Shown here one piece after another: positions 1 through 8,171 of a stretch of DNA of 64,000 nt (positions within the stretch are counted from its first letter, which is position 1; each line of letters begins with the position of its first letter). The stretch spans positions 1 through 64,000 of the forward strand of contig NZ_JAKXMK010000033.1 in assembly GCF_022524485.1 (NCBI RefSeq). Direction: 5' to 3'. The notes below the pieces were generated by a model. It was not told the DNA's origin, made no database searches, and saw only the letters and a program-made list of their open reading frames with translations. The DNA is from Pseudonocardia alaniniphila (GTDB taxonomy: Bacteria; Actinomycetota; Actinomycetes; Mycobacteriales; Pseudonocardiaceae). Both the position numbers and the translations under genes were made by a program.

Positions 1-254
1 GTGAACCACAACCACACCGCGATCCACCACGCGAACACCGACGGCTGAATGATCGCCATCACCGTCACGACAACGGATCCGACCCAGACGACGAACATGA
101 CCGGGTTGCGCAACTGCGTGCGCGGGTCGAGCTTGCGGAACGCCTCCGGCAACGACTCCCACAGTTGCTGGGGGCTGAACGCTCCCGCCTTGACGGCCTG
201 CGGCGCGTGCGACGCCGCTGCGGGAGCCTTTTTCTCCTGAAGTCCGAGGGTCAT
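1..254 (-). CDS. kdpB: KdpB, potassium-transporting ATPase ATP-binding subunit (partial)
   Basis: Only the first 84 codons are in the window; the rest lies beyond position 1. KdpB is the P-type ATPase subunit that powers high-affinity potassium uptake through KdpA. The visible part is a short cytoplasmic tail, an FRKLDPR segment typical of KdpB N-termini, and then a hydrophobic segment (NPVMFVVWVGSVV) that would be the first membrane helix. The ATG at 254-252 overlaps the kdpA stop codon in an ATGA arrangement, so translation is coupled. The catalytic DKTGT loop is not in the window, so the call rests on N-terminal sequence and operon position. Confidence 0.93.
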   Translation of the reverse strand, partial: MTLGLQEKKAPAAASHAPQAVKAGAFSPQQLWESLPEAFRKLDPRTQLRNPVMFVVWVGSVVVTVMAIIQPSVFAWWIAVWLWF

Positions 255-1912
255 GAAAGAGCCTCCGCGATGGGCCCGAGAGCAAGGGCCGGGAAGAAGG
301 TGAGGGCCGCTACGAGGATCAAGGTGCCGCCGACCATCACCGCGAACAGCGTTCCGTCAGTGGGCAACGTGCCTGTGCCGGCCTCCACCCGCTTCTGCTT
401 CGCGAGCGAGCTGGCGAGCACGAGCACGGCGAGGATCGGCACGAACCGGCCGAAGAGCATCGCCAGGCCGAGCGTGACCTGGAAGAAGTCGCTCGTGACC
501 GTGAGGCCGCCGAACGCGCTCCCGTTGTTGTTCGATGCCGATGCGTAGGCGTAGAGCACCTCGGAGAAGCCGTGCGCGCCGTCGTTGCCCAAGGCACCGA
601 GCGTGCTCGGGAGGGCGATGGCCAGGCCGGCCCCGATCAGGACGAGCGCCGGCATCGTGAGCAGCGAGATCGACGCCGCCGTCACCTGCACCCGGCCGAT
701 CTTCTTGCCCAGGTACTCCGGTGTGCGCCCGACCATCAGGCCTGCCAGGAACACCGCGATGATCGCGATGATGAGGATGCTGTAGAGGCCGGTGCCGGTA
801 CCACCGGGCGCCACCTCACCGAGCAGCATGTTGAGGATCGTCAACCCGCCGGCACCGCCGGTGAAGCTGTCGTGCCACGAGTTGACCGCACCGGTCGACG
901 TGCCGGTCGTCGATATCCCGAAGATGATCGAGCTCGGTATCCCGAACCGGACCTCCTTGCCCTCCAAGGCCGCCCCGGCGGCCTGCGCAGCCGGCCCGTT
1001 GGGGTGTGCCTCGGACGCCCAGGCGAGTGCGATGAAGACGAGCCAGACCGCGCCCATGACGGCGACGAGCACCGTGCCCTGCCGGGTGTTGCGGACCATG
1101 GTCCCGAACGTGCGGGTGAGGGCCACCGGGATCACGAGCTCGAGGAAGATCTCGACGAAGTTGCTCAACCCGTTGGGGTTCTCGAACGGGTGGGCGGAGT
1201 TGGCGTTGAAGATGCCGCCGCCGTTCGTGCCCAGCTCCTTGATCGACTCCTGCGACGCCGCGGGCGCCAGCGCGAGCGTGTGCTGTGTGCCGTCGACGGC
1301 GGTGACGTCGACACCGGACTTGAACGACATCACCACGCCCGTGGCGATCAGGATGATCGCGAAGACGAAGGAGATCGGCAGCATCAGCCGGATGACGCAG
1401 CGGGTCAGGTCGACCCAGAAGTTGCCCAGCCGGTCGGTGTTGTAGCGGACGAACCCGCGGATCAGCGCAATTGCGACCACGATGCCGACCGCTGCGGACA
1501 CCACGTTCTGCACGGTCAGGCCGGCCATCTGCACGGTGTTGCCGAGCGTGGTCTCCGGGACGTAGGACTGCCAGTTCGTGTTGGTGACGAACGAGATCGC
1601 GGTGTTGAACGCGACCGCGGCCGGCACCGGATCGTGCCCGAACGCCATCGGGAGGAATGTCTGGAGCCGCTGCAGCAGGTACAGCAGGATCACGCCGACG
1701 AAGGAGAAGCCCAGCCCGCCTGCCGCGTAGGTGCTCCATCGCTGCTCGGCGTTCGGGTCCACCCGGAGTATCCGATACAGGGCCAGCTCGACGCCGGAGT
1801 GCTTGTCGCTCGTGAAGATCCGCGCCATGTAGTCGCCGAGCGGCTTGTACACGATCGCGAGGACCACGAGCAGCGCGACGACCGTGAGGATGCCGGCGAG
1901 AGTGTCGCTCAT
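251..1912 (-). CDS. kdpA: KdpA, potassium-transporting ATPase channel-like subunit
   Basis: A 553-residue polytopic membrane protein, the usual length for KdpA, the potassium-binding subunit of the KdpFABC pump. It has the family's pore-loop segments: GTNGGGIFNANSAHPFENP, the TTGTSTGAVNSWHDS region and SNNNGSAFGGL near the C-terminus. Hydrophobic helices run through the whole chain. The start ATG at 1912 lies 37 nt after the kdpF stop, and the stop overlaps the kdpB start. No sensor kinase or regulator kdpDE is visible; kdpC would lie outside the window. Confidence 0.96.
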   Translation of the reverse strand: MSDTLAGILTVVALLVVLAIVYKPLGDYMARIFTSDKHSGVELALYRILRVDPNAEQRWSTYAAGGLGFSFVGVILLYLLQRLQTFLPMAFGHDPVPAAVAFNTAISFVTNTNWQSYVPETTLGNTVQMAGLTVQNVVSAAVGIVVAIALIRGFVRYNTDRLGNFWVDLTRCVIRLMLPISFVFAIILIATGVVMSFKSGVDVTAVDGTQHTLALAPAASQESIKELGTNGGGIFNANSAHPFENPNGLSNFVEIFLELVIPVALTRTFGTMVRNTRQGTVLVAVMGAVWLVFIALAWASEAHPNGPAAQAAGAALEGKEVRFGIPSSIIFGISTTGTSTGAVNSWHDSFTGGAGGLTILNMLLGEVAPGGTGTGLYSILIIAIIAVFLAGLMVGRTPEYLGKKIGRVQVTAASISLLTMPALVLIGAGLAIALPSTLGALGNDGAHGFSEVLYAYASASNNNGSAFGGLTVTSDFFQVTLGLAMLFGRFVPILAVLVLASSLAKQKRVEAGTGTLPTDGTLFAVMVGGTLILVAALTFFPALALGPIAEALS

Positions 1913-1949
1913 GAATTCACCCCCGCCCGGGGGTTCTCGTCAGTGCGCA

Positions 1950-2042
1950 TCAGAAGCGCTCCGGACGCAGGAGGGCCACGAACAGATAGATGAGCAGGCC
2001 CAGCGCGATGAGCCCGCCGACGATGTATGCGGCGGCGTTCAC
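1950..2042 (-). CDS. kdpF: KdpF, small stabilising subunit of the Kdp pump
   Basis: A 30-residue, almost wholly hydrophobic peptide beginning with GTG. It reads as a single membrane helix (IVGGLIALGLLIYLFVALL) ending in RPERF, which is the classic KdpF pattern. KdpF stabilises the assembled KdpFABC complex in the membrane. The GTG start (2042-2040) overlaps the stop of the upstream 27-codon ORF (GTGA), so the two are probably translated together. It is too short for ordinary ORF cut-offs and was found by reading the reverse strand between kdpA and the upstream ribosome binding site. Confidence 0.9.
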   Translation of the reverse strand: MNAAAYIVGGLIALGLLIYLFVALLRPERF

Positions 2043-2122
2043 AGGGACTCGAGCCCCCTCGCGATAAGGGCGAGGACCGCGAAACCTGCGATCACCAGCA
2101 CCACGTAGGCCAGGTCGGCCAT
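2039..2122 (-). CDS. 27-residue membrane micro-ORF leading the kdp operon
   Basis: This ORF starts with ATG at 2122-2120, behind a good ribosome binding site (GAGGAGAAACG), and encodes one hydrophobic helix (LAYVVLVIAGFAVLALIA) followed by RGLESL. Its TGA overlaps the kdpF GTG start. It is therefore the first gene of the kdp transcript and supplies the only strong ribosome binding site before kdpF. Small leading peptides of this kind occur upstream of kdpF in other actinobacteria as far as I recall. The function is unknown: it may be a second KdpF-like helper or a translational starter for kdpF. Confidence 0.75.
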   Translation of the reverse strand: MADLAYVVLVIAGFAVLALIARGLESL

Positions 2123-2450
2123 CGTTTCTCCTCCACCAGGACACACCGGTCCGCCGAGCCGACGGACCGGTGCGCGAGCATCGTCGGAGTCCGCTGGGCA
2201 TAGCGGACCGCGAACGCCGCGTTGACGCCTTTGGCCTGCGACGTTGACGCGTTCCTGACGCGCTGGTGGTGGCGCTCACGCGCGCGGGAAGAGTGGGCCG
2301 TGCCGGCGCCCCCGACGCATACCGGCACGGCCCGGGCACAACCGGCCGCTAGCTGCGGCGACCGGCCGGAGCTGACCGCACACACCTGGTGGCCACCGCG
2401 CACACGTCATGCCCTGTGTGCGGCGGCCACGAGGTGTGCGCCGTGAGGGT
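2123..2450. promoter_or_regulatory. kdp leader and intergenic region
   Basis: These 328 bp hold no convincing gene. Just upstream of the kdp micro-ORF is a perfect inverted repeat with 10-bp arms at 2144-2153 and 2163-2172 (loop of 9), placed where it could be an operator or a leader hairpin in the kdp transcript. The kdp promoter must lie between this repeat and the terminator-like hairpin at 2295-2333. I could not assign -35 and -10 boxes. Confidence 0.5.
2295..2333 (-). terminator. Hairpin downstream of the HAAS-domain gene
   Basis: A perfect 12-bp inverted repeat (arms 2295-2306 and 2322-2333, loop of 15) lies 118 nt past the stop codon of the leftward gene at 2451-3668 and upstream of the kdp leader. 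There is no T-run, as is common for hairpin terminators in high-GC actinobacteria. Confidence 0.55.
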
Positions 2451-3668
2451 TCAGCCTGTGGGGGTGGGGGGCGCCGTCGGTGGGGTCGGCGGGGTCGGCG
2501 GGGCCGGCGGTGTGGTGGGCGGCGGCACCGTCACCTGGCCGGTGGCCGACGGCGTCTCGGAGGGCACCGCCACCACAAGTGGGCCGGGCGGGATGGTCAC
2601 GCAATCGCCGGTACGGGGGTCGTAGTCCACGGTTCCACGCGGGTACGGGCGGGCCGCGCTCGCCCCGGGCGCCGAGAACCGGTGCTCGTCCTCGCACGAG
2701 GAACTGGTGGTCGTGTCGATCGGGCGCCCGTTCTGGTCGAACAGGTAGACGCCGGTGAGCGGGTTGCCCGCGGCGTCGACGGGCCGGATGTCGAGGATCT
2801 GCCGGTCCATGTCCTGCCACAGGCCCGGTTGCTGGTATCTCTGCACCGAGCCGCTCGACGACGACGAGGAGCCGAACAGAGCGGAGCTGGCCAGCAGCAG
2901 CAGGAGCAGCGCGGCCGCGAGACCGTTCAGCGGGACCACCGCGCAGAGCCAGCGCCGGTCACGACGGGTGCGGTGCCCCAGCCAGATCGACAGCGGCACG
3001 GTCACCAGCGACAGCAGAACCACCAGTGCGAGCTCCGCACCCACCATGATCTCGTCCACCAGCACCGCGGCGACCACTCCCCTGGCGACCCACCACGCGG
3101 GCTGCAGGGCCGCCAGGAAGTCCGTGACGGACCGGGCAGCCGTTCCGGGGGCCGGCATGGCGGCGGCCAGCCGGCGCACCGCCGGAAGAGCGGTCAGCGA
3201 GGGCAGCTCCGGGCCGTCCCTGGTGACGAGCGGGAGCCCGGCGAGGGCGAGGAGCATCCCGAACAGGACGACCTCGGGGGCGCTCCCCGCGACCCCGAGC
3301 ATGATCAGCACGGTGGATGCGACGAGCCCGGCGATCGCGAGCCGTGCCGCACCAGACCTCGACCGCTCCGGCGGCGCTCCGGACGCCGGCGGGTATCCGG
3401 CGGCGGCCCGCAGCTCGCCCGCGTAGGCCGCCGGGGTGCCGAGCCGATCCACCAGCGCGGCAAGGCTCGCCTCGCTCCCCAACTCGGCGGTCAGGTCGGC
3501 GAGGTGCGCGCGGGCGTCGTCGAGGATGTCGGCGAGCTCCGGTGCCGGCAGGTCCGCCAGCGCGGACCGGATACCGGCCAGGTACTCCTCCACCGGCCCG
3601 GCCAGTACCCGAACGTTGGGCACGCTCGCTGTTTCGCTGTGCTTGACGTCATCGTTGCCGCCGGTCAC
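2451..3668 (-). CDS. HAAS-domain (DUF1700-like) membrane protein
   Basis: A 405-residue protein starting at GTG 3668-3666, with GAGGAGG a few bases upstream. Residues about 20-90 form the HAAS-type helical domain (VEEYLAGIRSALADL ... LGTPAAYAGEL) that typically partners PadR regulators. Several hydrophobic helices follow (about 110-280, including ALVVLLSLVTVPLSIWLG and LAAALLLLLLASSALFG). An extracytoplasmic region then ends in a proline/threonine-rich tail. Its neighbour 73 nt upstream encodes a PadR regulator on the same strand, the standard HAAS-PadR pairing. By analogy the pair senses or responds to an envelope signal; the signal cannot be read from the sequence. Confidence 0.8.
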   Translation of the reverse strand: MTGGNDDVKHSETASVPNVRVLAGPVEEYLAGIRSALADLPAPELADILDDARAHLADLTAELGSEASLAALVDRLGTPAAYAGELRAAAGYPPASGAPPERSRSGAARLAIAGLVASTVLIMLGVAGSAPEVVLFGMLLALAGLPLVTRDGPELPSLTALPAVRRLAAAMPAPGTAARSVTDFLAALQPAWWVARGVVAAVLVDEIMVGAELALVVLLSLVTVPLSIWLGHRTRRDRRWLCAVVPLNGLAAALLLLLLASSALFGSSSSSSGSVQRYQQPGLWQDMDRQILDIRPVDAAGNPLTGVYLFDQNGRPIDTTTSSSCEDEHRFSAPGASAARPYPRGTVDYDPRTGDCVTIPPGPLVVAVPSETPSATGQVTVPPPTTPPAPPTPPTPPTAPPTPTG

Positions 3669-3741
3669 GCGACCTCCTCGCTCACGCTCGTCGGCTGCGT
3701 TCGCGCCGGTGCCGACCTGAACGGTGAGCTCTCGAGCTCGC

Positions 3742-4062
3742 TCACGCTGCCCCCACCAGTCCTTCCATCGTCTCGGCGAACGACCGCCAGGTCTTCACCA
3801 GCTCCCGGAGCCGGTCCCGGCCCGGCCCGTTCACGCTGTAGTACTTGCGGTGCGGCCCCTCCTCGCTCGGCACGACGTACGAGGTGAGCAGCCCCGCGTT
3901 GTAGAGCCGGCGCAGCGTTCCGTAGACGGAGGCGTCGCCCACCTCCTGCAGTCCGGCCGCGCGCAGCCCGCGCACCACCTCGTAGCCGTAGCCGTCCGCG
4001 CGGTCCAGCACCGCGAGCACGGCGAGGTCGAGCACCCCCTTGAGCAGTTGGCTCGTGTCCAC
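3742..4062 (-). CDS. PadR-family transcriptional regulator
   Basis: A 106-residue protein with the PadR winged-helix fold. It begins LLKGVLDLAVLAVLDRADGYGYEV and continues with the recognition-helix region SVYGTLRRLYNAGLL and the wing EEGPHRKYYSVNGPGRDRL. The length fits the short PadR-s2 class. It is followed by the HAAS membrane protein, which it probably controls. A perfect inverted repeat at 4125-4148, 62 nt upstream of its start, is the likely operator, so it probably represses itself and its partner. The ligand is unknown. Confidence 0.9.
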   Translation of the reverse strand: MDTSQLLKGVLDLAVLAVLDRADGYGYEVVRGLRAAGLQEVGDASVYGTLRRLYNAGLLTSYVVPSEEGPHRKYYSVNGPGRDRLRELVKTWRSFAETMEGLVGAA

Positions 4063-4124
4063 ACCTCCCCCTCCCCTGGTCGACGCGCCCGGCCGGTCGT
4101 GCGGGCCGGCTTGCGCACGGCACA

Positions 4125-4148
4125 GTACTACGCACCGCGCAGTAGTAC
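4125..4148. promoter_or_regulatory. Candidate PadR operator
   Basis: GTACTAC and GTAGTAC form a perfect 7-bp inverted repeat separated by 10 nt, between the divergently read PadR gene and the gene at 4223. The dyad geometry (arms about one and a half helical turns apart) and its position suit an autoregulated PadR dimer. It could control both directions. Confidence 0.55.
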
Positions 4149-4222
4149 GACAACCGCATGACAGGTGCGTCAGAGCTCGCCTCGGCCACGTCAGGAGGGC
4201 GTCAACGATTCTTCAGCGCCGG

Positions 4223-4687
4223 ATGCCGCGCTGGATCGTCGAAGGCGTGCTCGCACCCCGGCCCACCACAGGCGACACCGCTCCCGCGCAGCCCCTGATG
4301 TCCGGCCCGGTCGGTGGCGTTCTGGGTCTCCCCGCCGGGGCCGTCGCCGCCATCGCCGCGTGGGCGTTCGCCGGCGACCACACGATGGGGCTCGTGTTCG
4401 CCGCCGCGGCGGCCGTCACCCTCGCGGCGATGACCACCACGGTCGGTGCCGTCGTCACCGCGAGCCTCAGCTGGGCCTGCTACGACGGATTCGTCCTCCA
4501 CCGCTTCGGCACCCTCGAAGGCGGCCGGGGCGACCTCATCGCGCTCGGCATCGTCGTGGGAGCAGCCCTTACCGCACGAGCGGCCGCCGCCGTCGTGCAG
4601 CACATACGGACGACGGAAAGTCGACGCGACTACCCTGCGGATGTGCCTCCGGAGGCACGGCCGCGCATCCGGAGCATGACCGGGTAG
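4223..4687 (+). CDS. DUF4118-like membrane protein
   Basis: About 154 residues if the ATG at 4223 is used. An AGGAGGG sits at 4193-4198, which is rather far upstream, so the start is uncertain. The chain has three or four hydrophobic helices (GGVLGLPAGAVAAIAAWAFAG, MGLVFAAAAAVTLAA, LIALGIVVGAALTARAAAAV). The stretch YDGFVLHRFGTLEGG followed by a helix resembles the loop-helix pattern of DUF4118, the four-helix sensor module of KdpD-type kinases. There is no kinase or DNA-binding part, so it is a stand-alone membrane module. It lies 21 nt before corA on the same strand and may share its transcript. Confidence 0.6.
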   Translation: MPRWIVEGVLAPRPTTGDTAPAQPLMSGPVGGVLGLPAGAVAAIAAWAFAGDHTMGLVFAAAAAVTLAAMTTTVGAVVTASLSWACYDGFVLHRFGTLEGGRGDLIALGIVVGAALTARAAAAVVQHIRTTESRRDYPADVPPEARPRIRSMTG

Positions 4688-4708
4688 CCGCACCTGACGG
4701 GAGTACGG

Positions 4709-5743
4709 ATGTCGGTCGTCGACAACGCCATCTACATCGACGGCCGGCGGGCCGTCGATCCGACGTCGCTCGACCACACCTTCGAGGAACTCCGCCAGTG
4801 CCCCGATCAGGGGCGCAGCTTCTGCTGGATCGGGCTCCTGCGGCCGAGCAAGCAGGAGATCGAGGCGGTCGCCGAGGAGTTCGGCCTGCACCCCCTCGCC
4901 GTCGAGGACACCATCACCGCCCACCAGCGGCCGAAGCTGGACCTCTACGGCGATGTCGTGTTCGTGGTGCTGCGCCCCGCCCGGTACGTCGACCCCGTCG
5001 AGGTCGTGGAGATCGGCGAGGTGCACCTGTTCATCGGTCCCGACTTCGTGATCACCGTCCGGCACGCCGAGGAGCCCGACCTCGCCGCGGTCCGCAAGCG
5101 GCTGGAGGGCGACCCGGAGCTCCTCGACAACGGCCCGTACGCCGTGCTCTACGCGGTGCTGGACAAGGTCGTCGACGACTACTTCCCGGTGCTCGACGGC
5201 TTGCAGGACGACATCGACGGCATCGAGGTGCAGGTCTTCGGCGGTGACCCCGGGGTCTCGAAGCGGATCTACCAGCTGAGCCGCGAGGTGATCGAGTTCC
5301 AGCGCGCGGTCGAGCCGTTGCGGGAGGTCTTCGTCGAGCTGCGCGACCGGCTGAAGGCCACGGCGAGCCAGTCCGACCTGGAGCTGCGCCGGTCGCTGCG
5401 TGACGTGTCCGACCACGCCATACGCGTGATGGAGCGCGTCCAGTCCTTCCGCGACCTGCTCTCCAACATCGTCCAGGTCAACGCCGCGCTCGTCGCACAA
5501 CGACAGAACGAGGAGATGGCCCGTCTGACCGAGGCGGGCTTCGACCAGAACGAGCAGGTCAAGCGCATCTCGTCGTGGGCGGCGATCCTCTTCGCCCCCA
5601 CGCTGGTCGCCTCGATCTACGGTATGAACTTCACCCACATGCCCGAGCTCGCGTGGACCTACGGCTACCCGTTCGCGATCGGGCTGATGCTGCTGTGCGG
5701 GATGATCCTCTACACGATCTTCAAACGGGCCGGCTGGCTCTGA
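4709..5743 (+). CDS. corA: CorA-family magnesium/cobalt transporter
   Basis: 344 residues, normal for CorA, the pentameric inner-membrane channel for magnesium and cobalt. The cytoplasmic N-terminal two-thirds has the CorA signature elements (LAVEDTITAHQRPKLDLYGD, a VVDDYFPVLDGLQDDID helix region and a long stalk helix). Two membrane helices lie at about 287-306 and 320-340, and the diagnostic YGMNF motif with G305-M306-N307 is followed by MPEL. The C-terminus ends in the usual basic tail (FKRAGWL). A perfect hairpin follows 17 nt after the stop. Confidence 0.95.
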   Translation: MSVVDNAIYIDGRRAVDPTSLDHTFEELRQCPDQGRSFCWIGLLRPSKQEIEAVAEEFGLHPLAVEDTITAHQRPKLDLYGDVVFVVLRPARYVDPVEVVEIGEVHLFIGPDFVITVRHAEEPDLAAVRKRLEGDPELLDNGPYAVLYAVLDKVVDDYFPVLDGLQDDIDGIEVQVFGGDPGVSKRIYQLSREVIEFQRAVEPLREVFVELRDRLKATASQSDLELRRSLRDVSDHAIRVMERVQSFRDLLSNIVQVNAALVAQRQNEEMARLTEAGFDQNEQVKRISSWAAILFAPTLVASIYGMNFTHMPELAWTYGYPFAIGLMLLCGMILYTIFKRAGWL

Positions 5744-5759
5744 ACCGCCCGTAGGGCCC

Positions 5760-5781
5760 CCGAGTGGCCCGAACCACTCGG
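5760..5781 (+). terminator. Terminator hairpin after corA
   Basis: A perfect 8-bp stem, CCGAGTGG / CCACTCGG, with a 6-nt loop, lies 17 nt past the corA stop codon and 146 nt before lysA. Confidence 0.65.
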
Positions 5782-5926
5782 CGCTATGGCGGCGTCAGGA
5801 CACGGCCGGTGGCCGTCAACGCCGCGGTGACTCCCTGTTCCGTTCGGTCCGATCGCGGGAGAACGGAGACCTCGGCGGTCTGCCGGCCGCCGTCGCCTCC
5901 GGAGACCGCCGGATCTAGGAGAACAG

Positions 5927-7264
5927 GTGACTCTCGCCGATCTCATCCCGTCACTTCGCACGTCGCTCTCATCCCGACTGGCCCCGGGCCTGTGGCCGGA
6001 GACTGCCCGAGCGACGTGTGACGGGCAGCTGCTCGTGGGCGGGGTGGACCTCGCCCAGTTGGCCGCGCAGTTCGGCACGCCCGTCCTGGCCATCGACGCC
6101 ACGGACGTCCGCTCCCGCTGCCGGGCCTACCGGGAGTCGCTCCCGGGAGTGGAGATCGCCTACGCCGCGAAGGCGTTCCTCTGCCGGGCCATGGCCCGGC
6201 TGGTCGACCAGGAAGGCCTGGCGATGGACGTGTGCTCCGGTGGCGAGGTCGCCGTGGCCGCGGCCGCCGGCTTTCCCGGAGCGCGGATGGTGATGCACGG
6301 CAACGTCAAGACCACCGAGGACCTCAAGACGGCCATGGCCACGGGCGTCGGCCGCATCGTGATCGACTCTCTCGAGGAGATCGCCCCGCTGGCAGCCCTC
6401 GTGCCGACCCGCCAGCAGGTGCTGCTGCGGGTCGTCCCCGGGGTCGATGCCGGCACGCACGCCGGGCTCACCACCGGCACCGAGGACCAGAAGTTCGGGC
6501 TCTCCATCGCGACCGGTGCAGCGGCGGAGGCCGTGCGTGGCGTGCTCGCCCGGCCCGAGCTGGAACTGGTCGGCCTGCACTGCCATCTCGGCTCCCAGGT
6601 GCGCTCGATCAGCCGGTACGTGGAGGCCTCGGAGCGCATGGTCGCCTTTCTCGCCGAGATCGCACGCGAGCACGGCATCGAGCTGCCGCAGCTGGACATC
6701 GGCGGCGGCCACGGGGTGGCGTACGCGCCCGAGGAGGAGTCGATGGACCTCGCCGCGTTCGGACGCACCGTGCCGGCCGCGATCGCCGAGGCCTGCCAGT
6801 GGCACGGCCTGCGGATGCCCCGCCTGACCGTCGAGCCCGGCCGGGCGCTCATCGCCCGCGCGGGCGTCACGGTGTACCGGGTCGCGGCCGTCAAGCACGG
6901 GGTGCGCCGCACGTTCGTGGCCGTGGACGGCGGGATGAGCGACAACCCGCGGCCCGCGCTCTACGGCGCGCGCTACCACGTGCGGCGCTTCGGCAGGCCC
7001 GAACGCGTGCCGTCCCGGCCGGTCACGGTCGTCGGACGGCACTGCGAGTCGTCGGACGTGCTCGCCGAGGAGGCAATGCTCCCCGAGGACATCGCTGCGG
7101 GTGATCTCCTTGCCGTGCCCTGCAGCGGCGCGTACCACTCCTCGCTCTCCTCGACCTACAACCAGATCGGCCGGCCGCCGGTCGTCGCGGTGGCCAGTGG
7201 CGCGGCCGTGCCGATGCTGCGCCGGGAGACGTTGGAGGATCTGATGCTGCGCGACGCGGGTTGA
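5927..7264 (+). CDS. lysA: Diaminopimelate decarboxylase
   Basis: A 445-residue fold-type III PLP enzyme of the LysA/ornithine decarboxylase family. It would convert meso-diaminopimelate to L-lysine, the last step of lysine synthesis. The PLP lysine is K82 in YAAKAF. Further family motifs are MHGNVKT, GLHCHLGSQ, the phosphate-binding IGGGHG, VEPGRAL, VDGGMSDNPRPALYG and CESSDVL. It starts at GTG 5927 behind AGGAGAACA. It stands apart from other lysine genes and converges on mutM with only 16 nt between stops. A role with another diamine or D-amino acid substrate is possible, but the VDGGMSDNPRP block favours LysA. Confidence 0.88.
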   Translation: MTLADLIPSLRTSLSSRLAPGLWPETARATCDGQLLVGGVDLAQLAAQFGTPVLAIDATDVRSRCRAYRESLPGVEIAYAAKAFLCRAMARLVDQEGLAMDVCSGGEVAVAAAAGFPGARMVMHGNVKTTEDLKTAMATGVGRIVIDSLEEIAPLAALVPTRQQVLLRVVPGVDAGTHAGLTTGTEDQKFGLSIATGAAAEAVRGVLARPELELVGLHCHLGSQVRSISRYVEASERMVAFLAEIAREHGIELPQLDIGGGHGVAYAPEEESMDLAAFGRTVPAAIAEACQWHGLRMPRLTVEPGRALIARAGVTVYRVAAVKHGVRRTFVAVDGGMSDNPRPALYGARYHVRRFGRPERVPSRPVTVVGRHCESSDVLAEEAMLPEDIAAGDLLAVPCSGAYHSSLSSTYNQIGRPPVVAVASGAAVPMLRRETLEDLMLRDAG

Positions 7265-7280
7265 GGAGCGGTCCGGCGGA

Positions 7281-8162
7281 TCAGGCGTGCGGATGACGCG
7301 GTCGTGGCTGGCAGCGCGGGCAGCTGAACGAGCTGCGGTTCATGAACGGGTCGCGCCGGATGGGCGTGCCGCAGCGGCGGCACGCCCGGTCCTCCTGTCC
7401 GTAGACGTCGAGCGAACGGTCGAAGTAACCGGACGCCCCGTTCACGTTCACGTAGAGCGCGTCGAACGACGTGCCACCGGCCGCGAGCGCCGCCGCCATC
7501 ACCTCGGTGGCGGCGGTGAGCACCTCACGGCCCTGCTTGCGGGTGAGCGCCTCGGTGGGGCGGGCCCAGTGCAGCCGTGCCCGCCAGAGCGCCTCGTCGG
7601 CGTAGATGTTGCCGATGCCCGACACCACCGTCTGGTCCAGCAGCGCGCGCTTGAGCCCGGTGCGCCGCCGCCGGATGGCCGCGACGGCGTCGTCGAGGTC
7701 GAATGCCGGGTCCATCGGGTCGCGGGCGATGTGCGCGATCGGTTCGGGCAGCAGGCCACCCCCGGCCGCAGGCACCAGCGGGTGCACCGACAGGCCGCCG
7801 AACGTCCGCTGGTCGACGAAACGCAGCTCCGTGCCGCCGTCGGCGAAGCGGAACCGGATGCGCAGGTGCTTCTCGTCGGGCCGGTCCTCGACGGTCACGA
7901 GCATCTGCCCGCTCATGCCGAGGTGGGCGAGCACGGCGTCGTCCCCCTCCGCGCCGCCGTCGAGGTCGAGCCACAGGTACTTGCCCCGGCGGCGGACGCC
8001 GGTGATTGCGCGCCCGGCGAGGCGGGCGGCGAAGTCGTCGCCGCCTGCCACGTGCCGACGCACCGCGCGGGGATGGGCGACCGTGACCGCGGCGATCTTG
8101 CGGTCGAGAACGTGGTCGGCGAGGCCGCGACGGACGACCTCGACCTCCGGGAGCTCCGGCAC
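7281..8162 (-). CDS. mutM: Formamidopyrimidine-DNA glycosylase
   Basis: 293 residues beginning MPELPEVE, where Pro2 and Glu3 are the catalytic residues once Met is removed. The enzyme removes oxidised purines such as 8-oxoguanine and nicks the strand. It has the helix-two-turn-helix region ([18 protein letters not shown]) and the C-terminal zinc finger (CRRCG ... SFSCPRC) with the family's R-x-S-F pattern. It is the last gene of the yceD-rpmF-rnc-mutM block and starts 9 nt after the rnc stop. The C-terminal PRPRHPHA extension is short and unremarkable. Confidence 0.97.
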   Translation of the reverse strand: MPELPEVEVVRRGLADHVLDRKIAAVTVAHPRAVRRHVAGGDDFAARLAGRAITGVRRRGKYLWLDLDGGAEGDDAVLAHLGMSGQMLVTVEDRPDEKHLRIRFRFADGGTELRFVDQRTFGGLSVHPLVPAAGGGLLPEPIAHIARDPMDPAFDLDDAVAAIRRRRTGLKRALLDQTVVSGIGNIYADEALWRARLHWARPTEALTRKQGREVLTAATEVMAAALAAGGTSFDALYVNVNGASGYFDRSLDVYGQEDRACRRCGTPIRRDPFMNRSSFSCPRCQPRPRHPHA

Positions 8163-8171
8163 GGCCGGGCG

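Noticed and set aside
572-1993. Rightward open frame of 473 codons opposite kdpA
   Set aside because: Antisense shadow with Arg/Asp/His-rich composition; kdpA is certain on the other strand.
4202-5638. Leftward open frame of 478 codons opposite corA
   Set aside because: Antisense to a clear CorA; no family resemblance.
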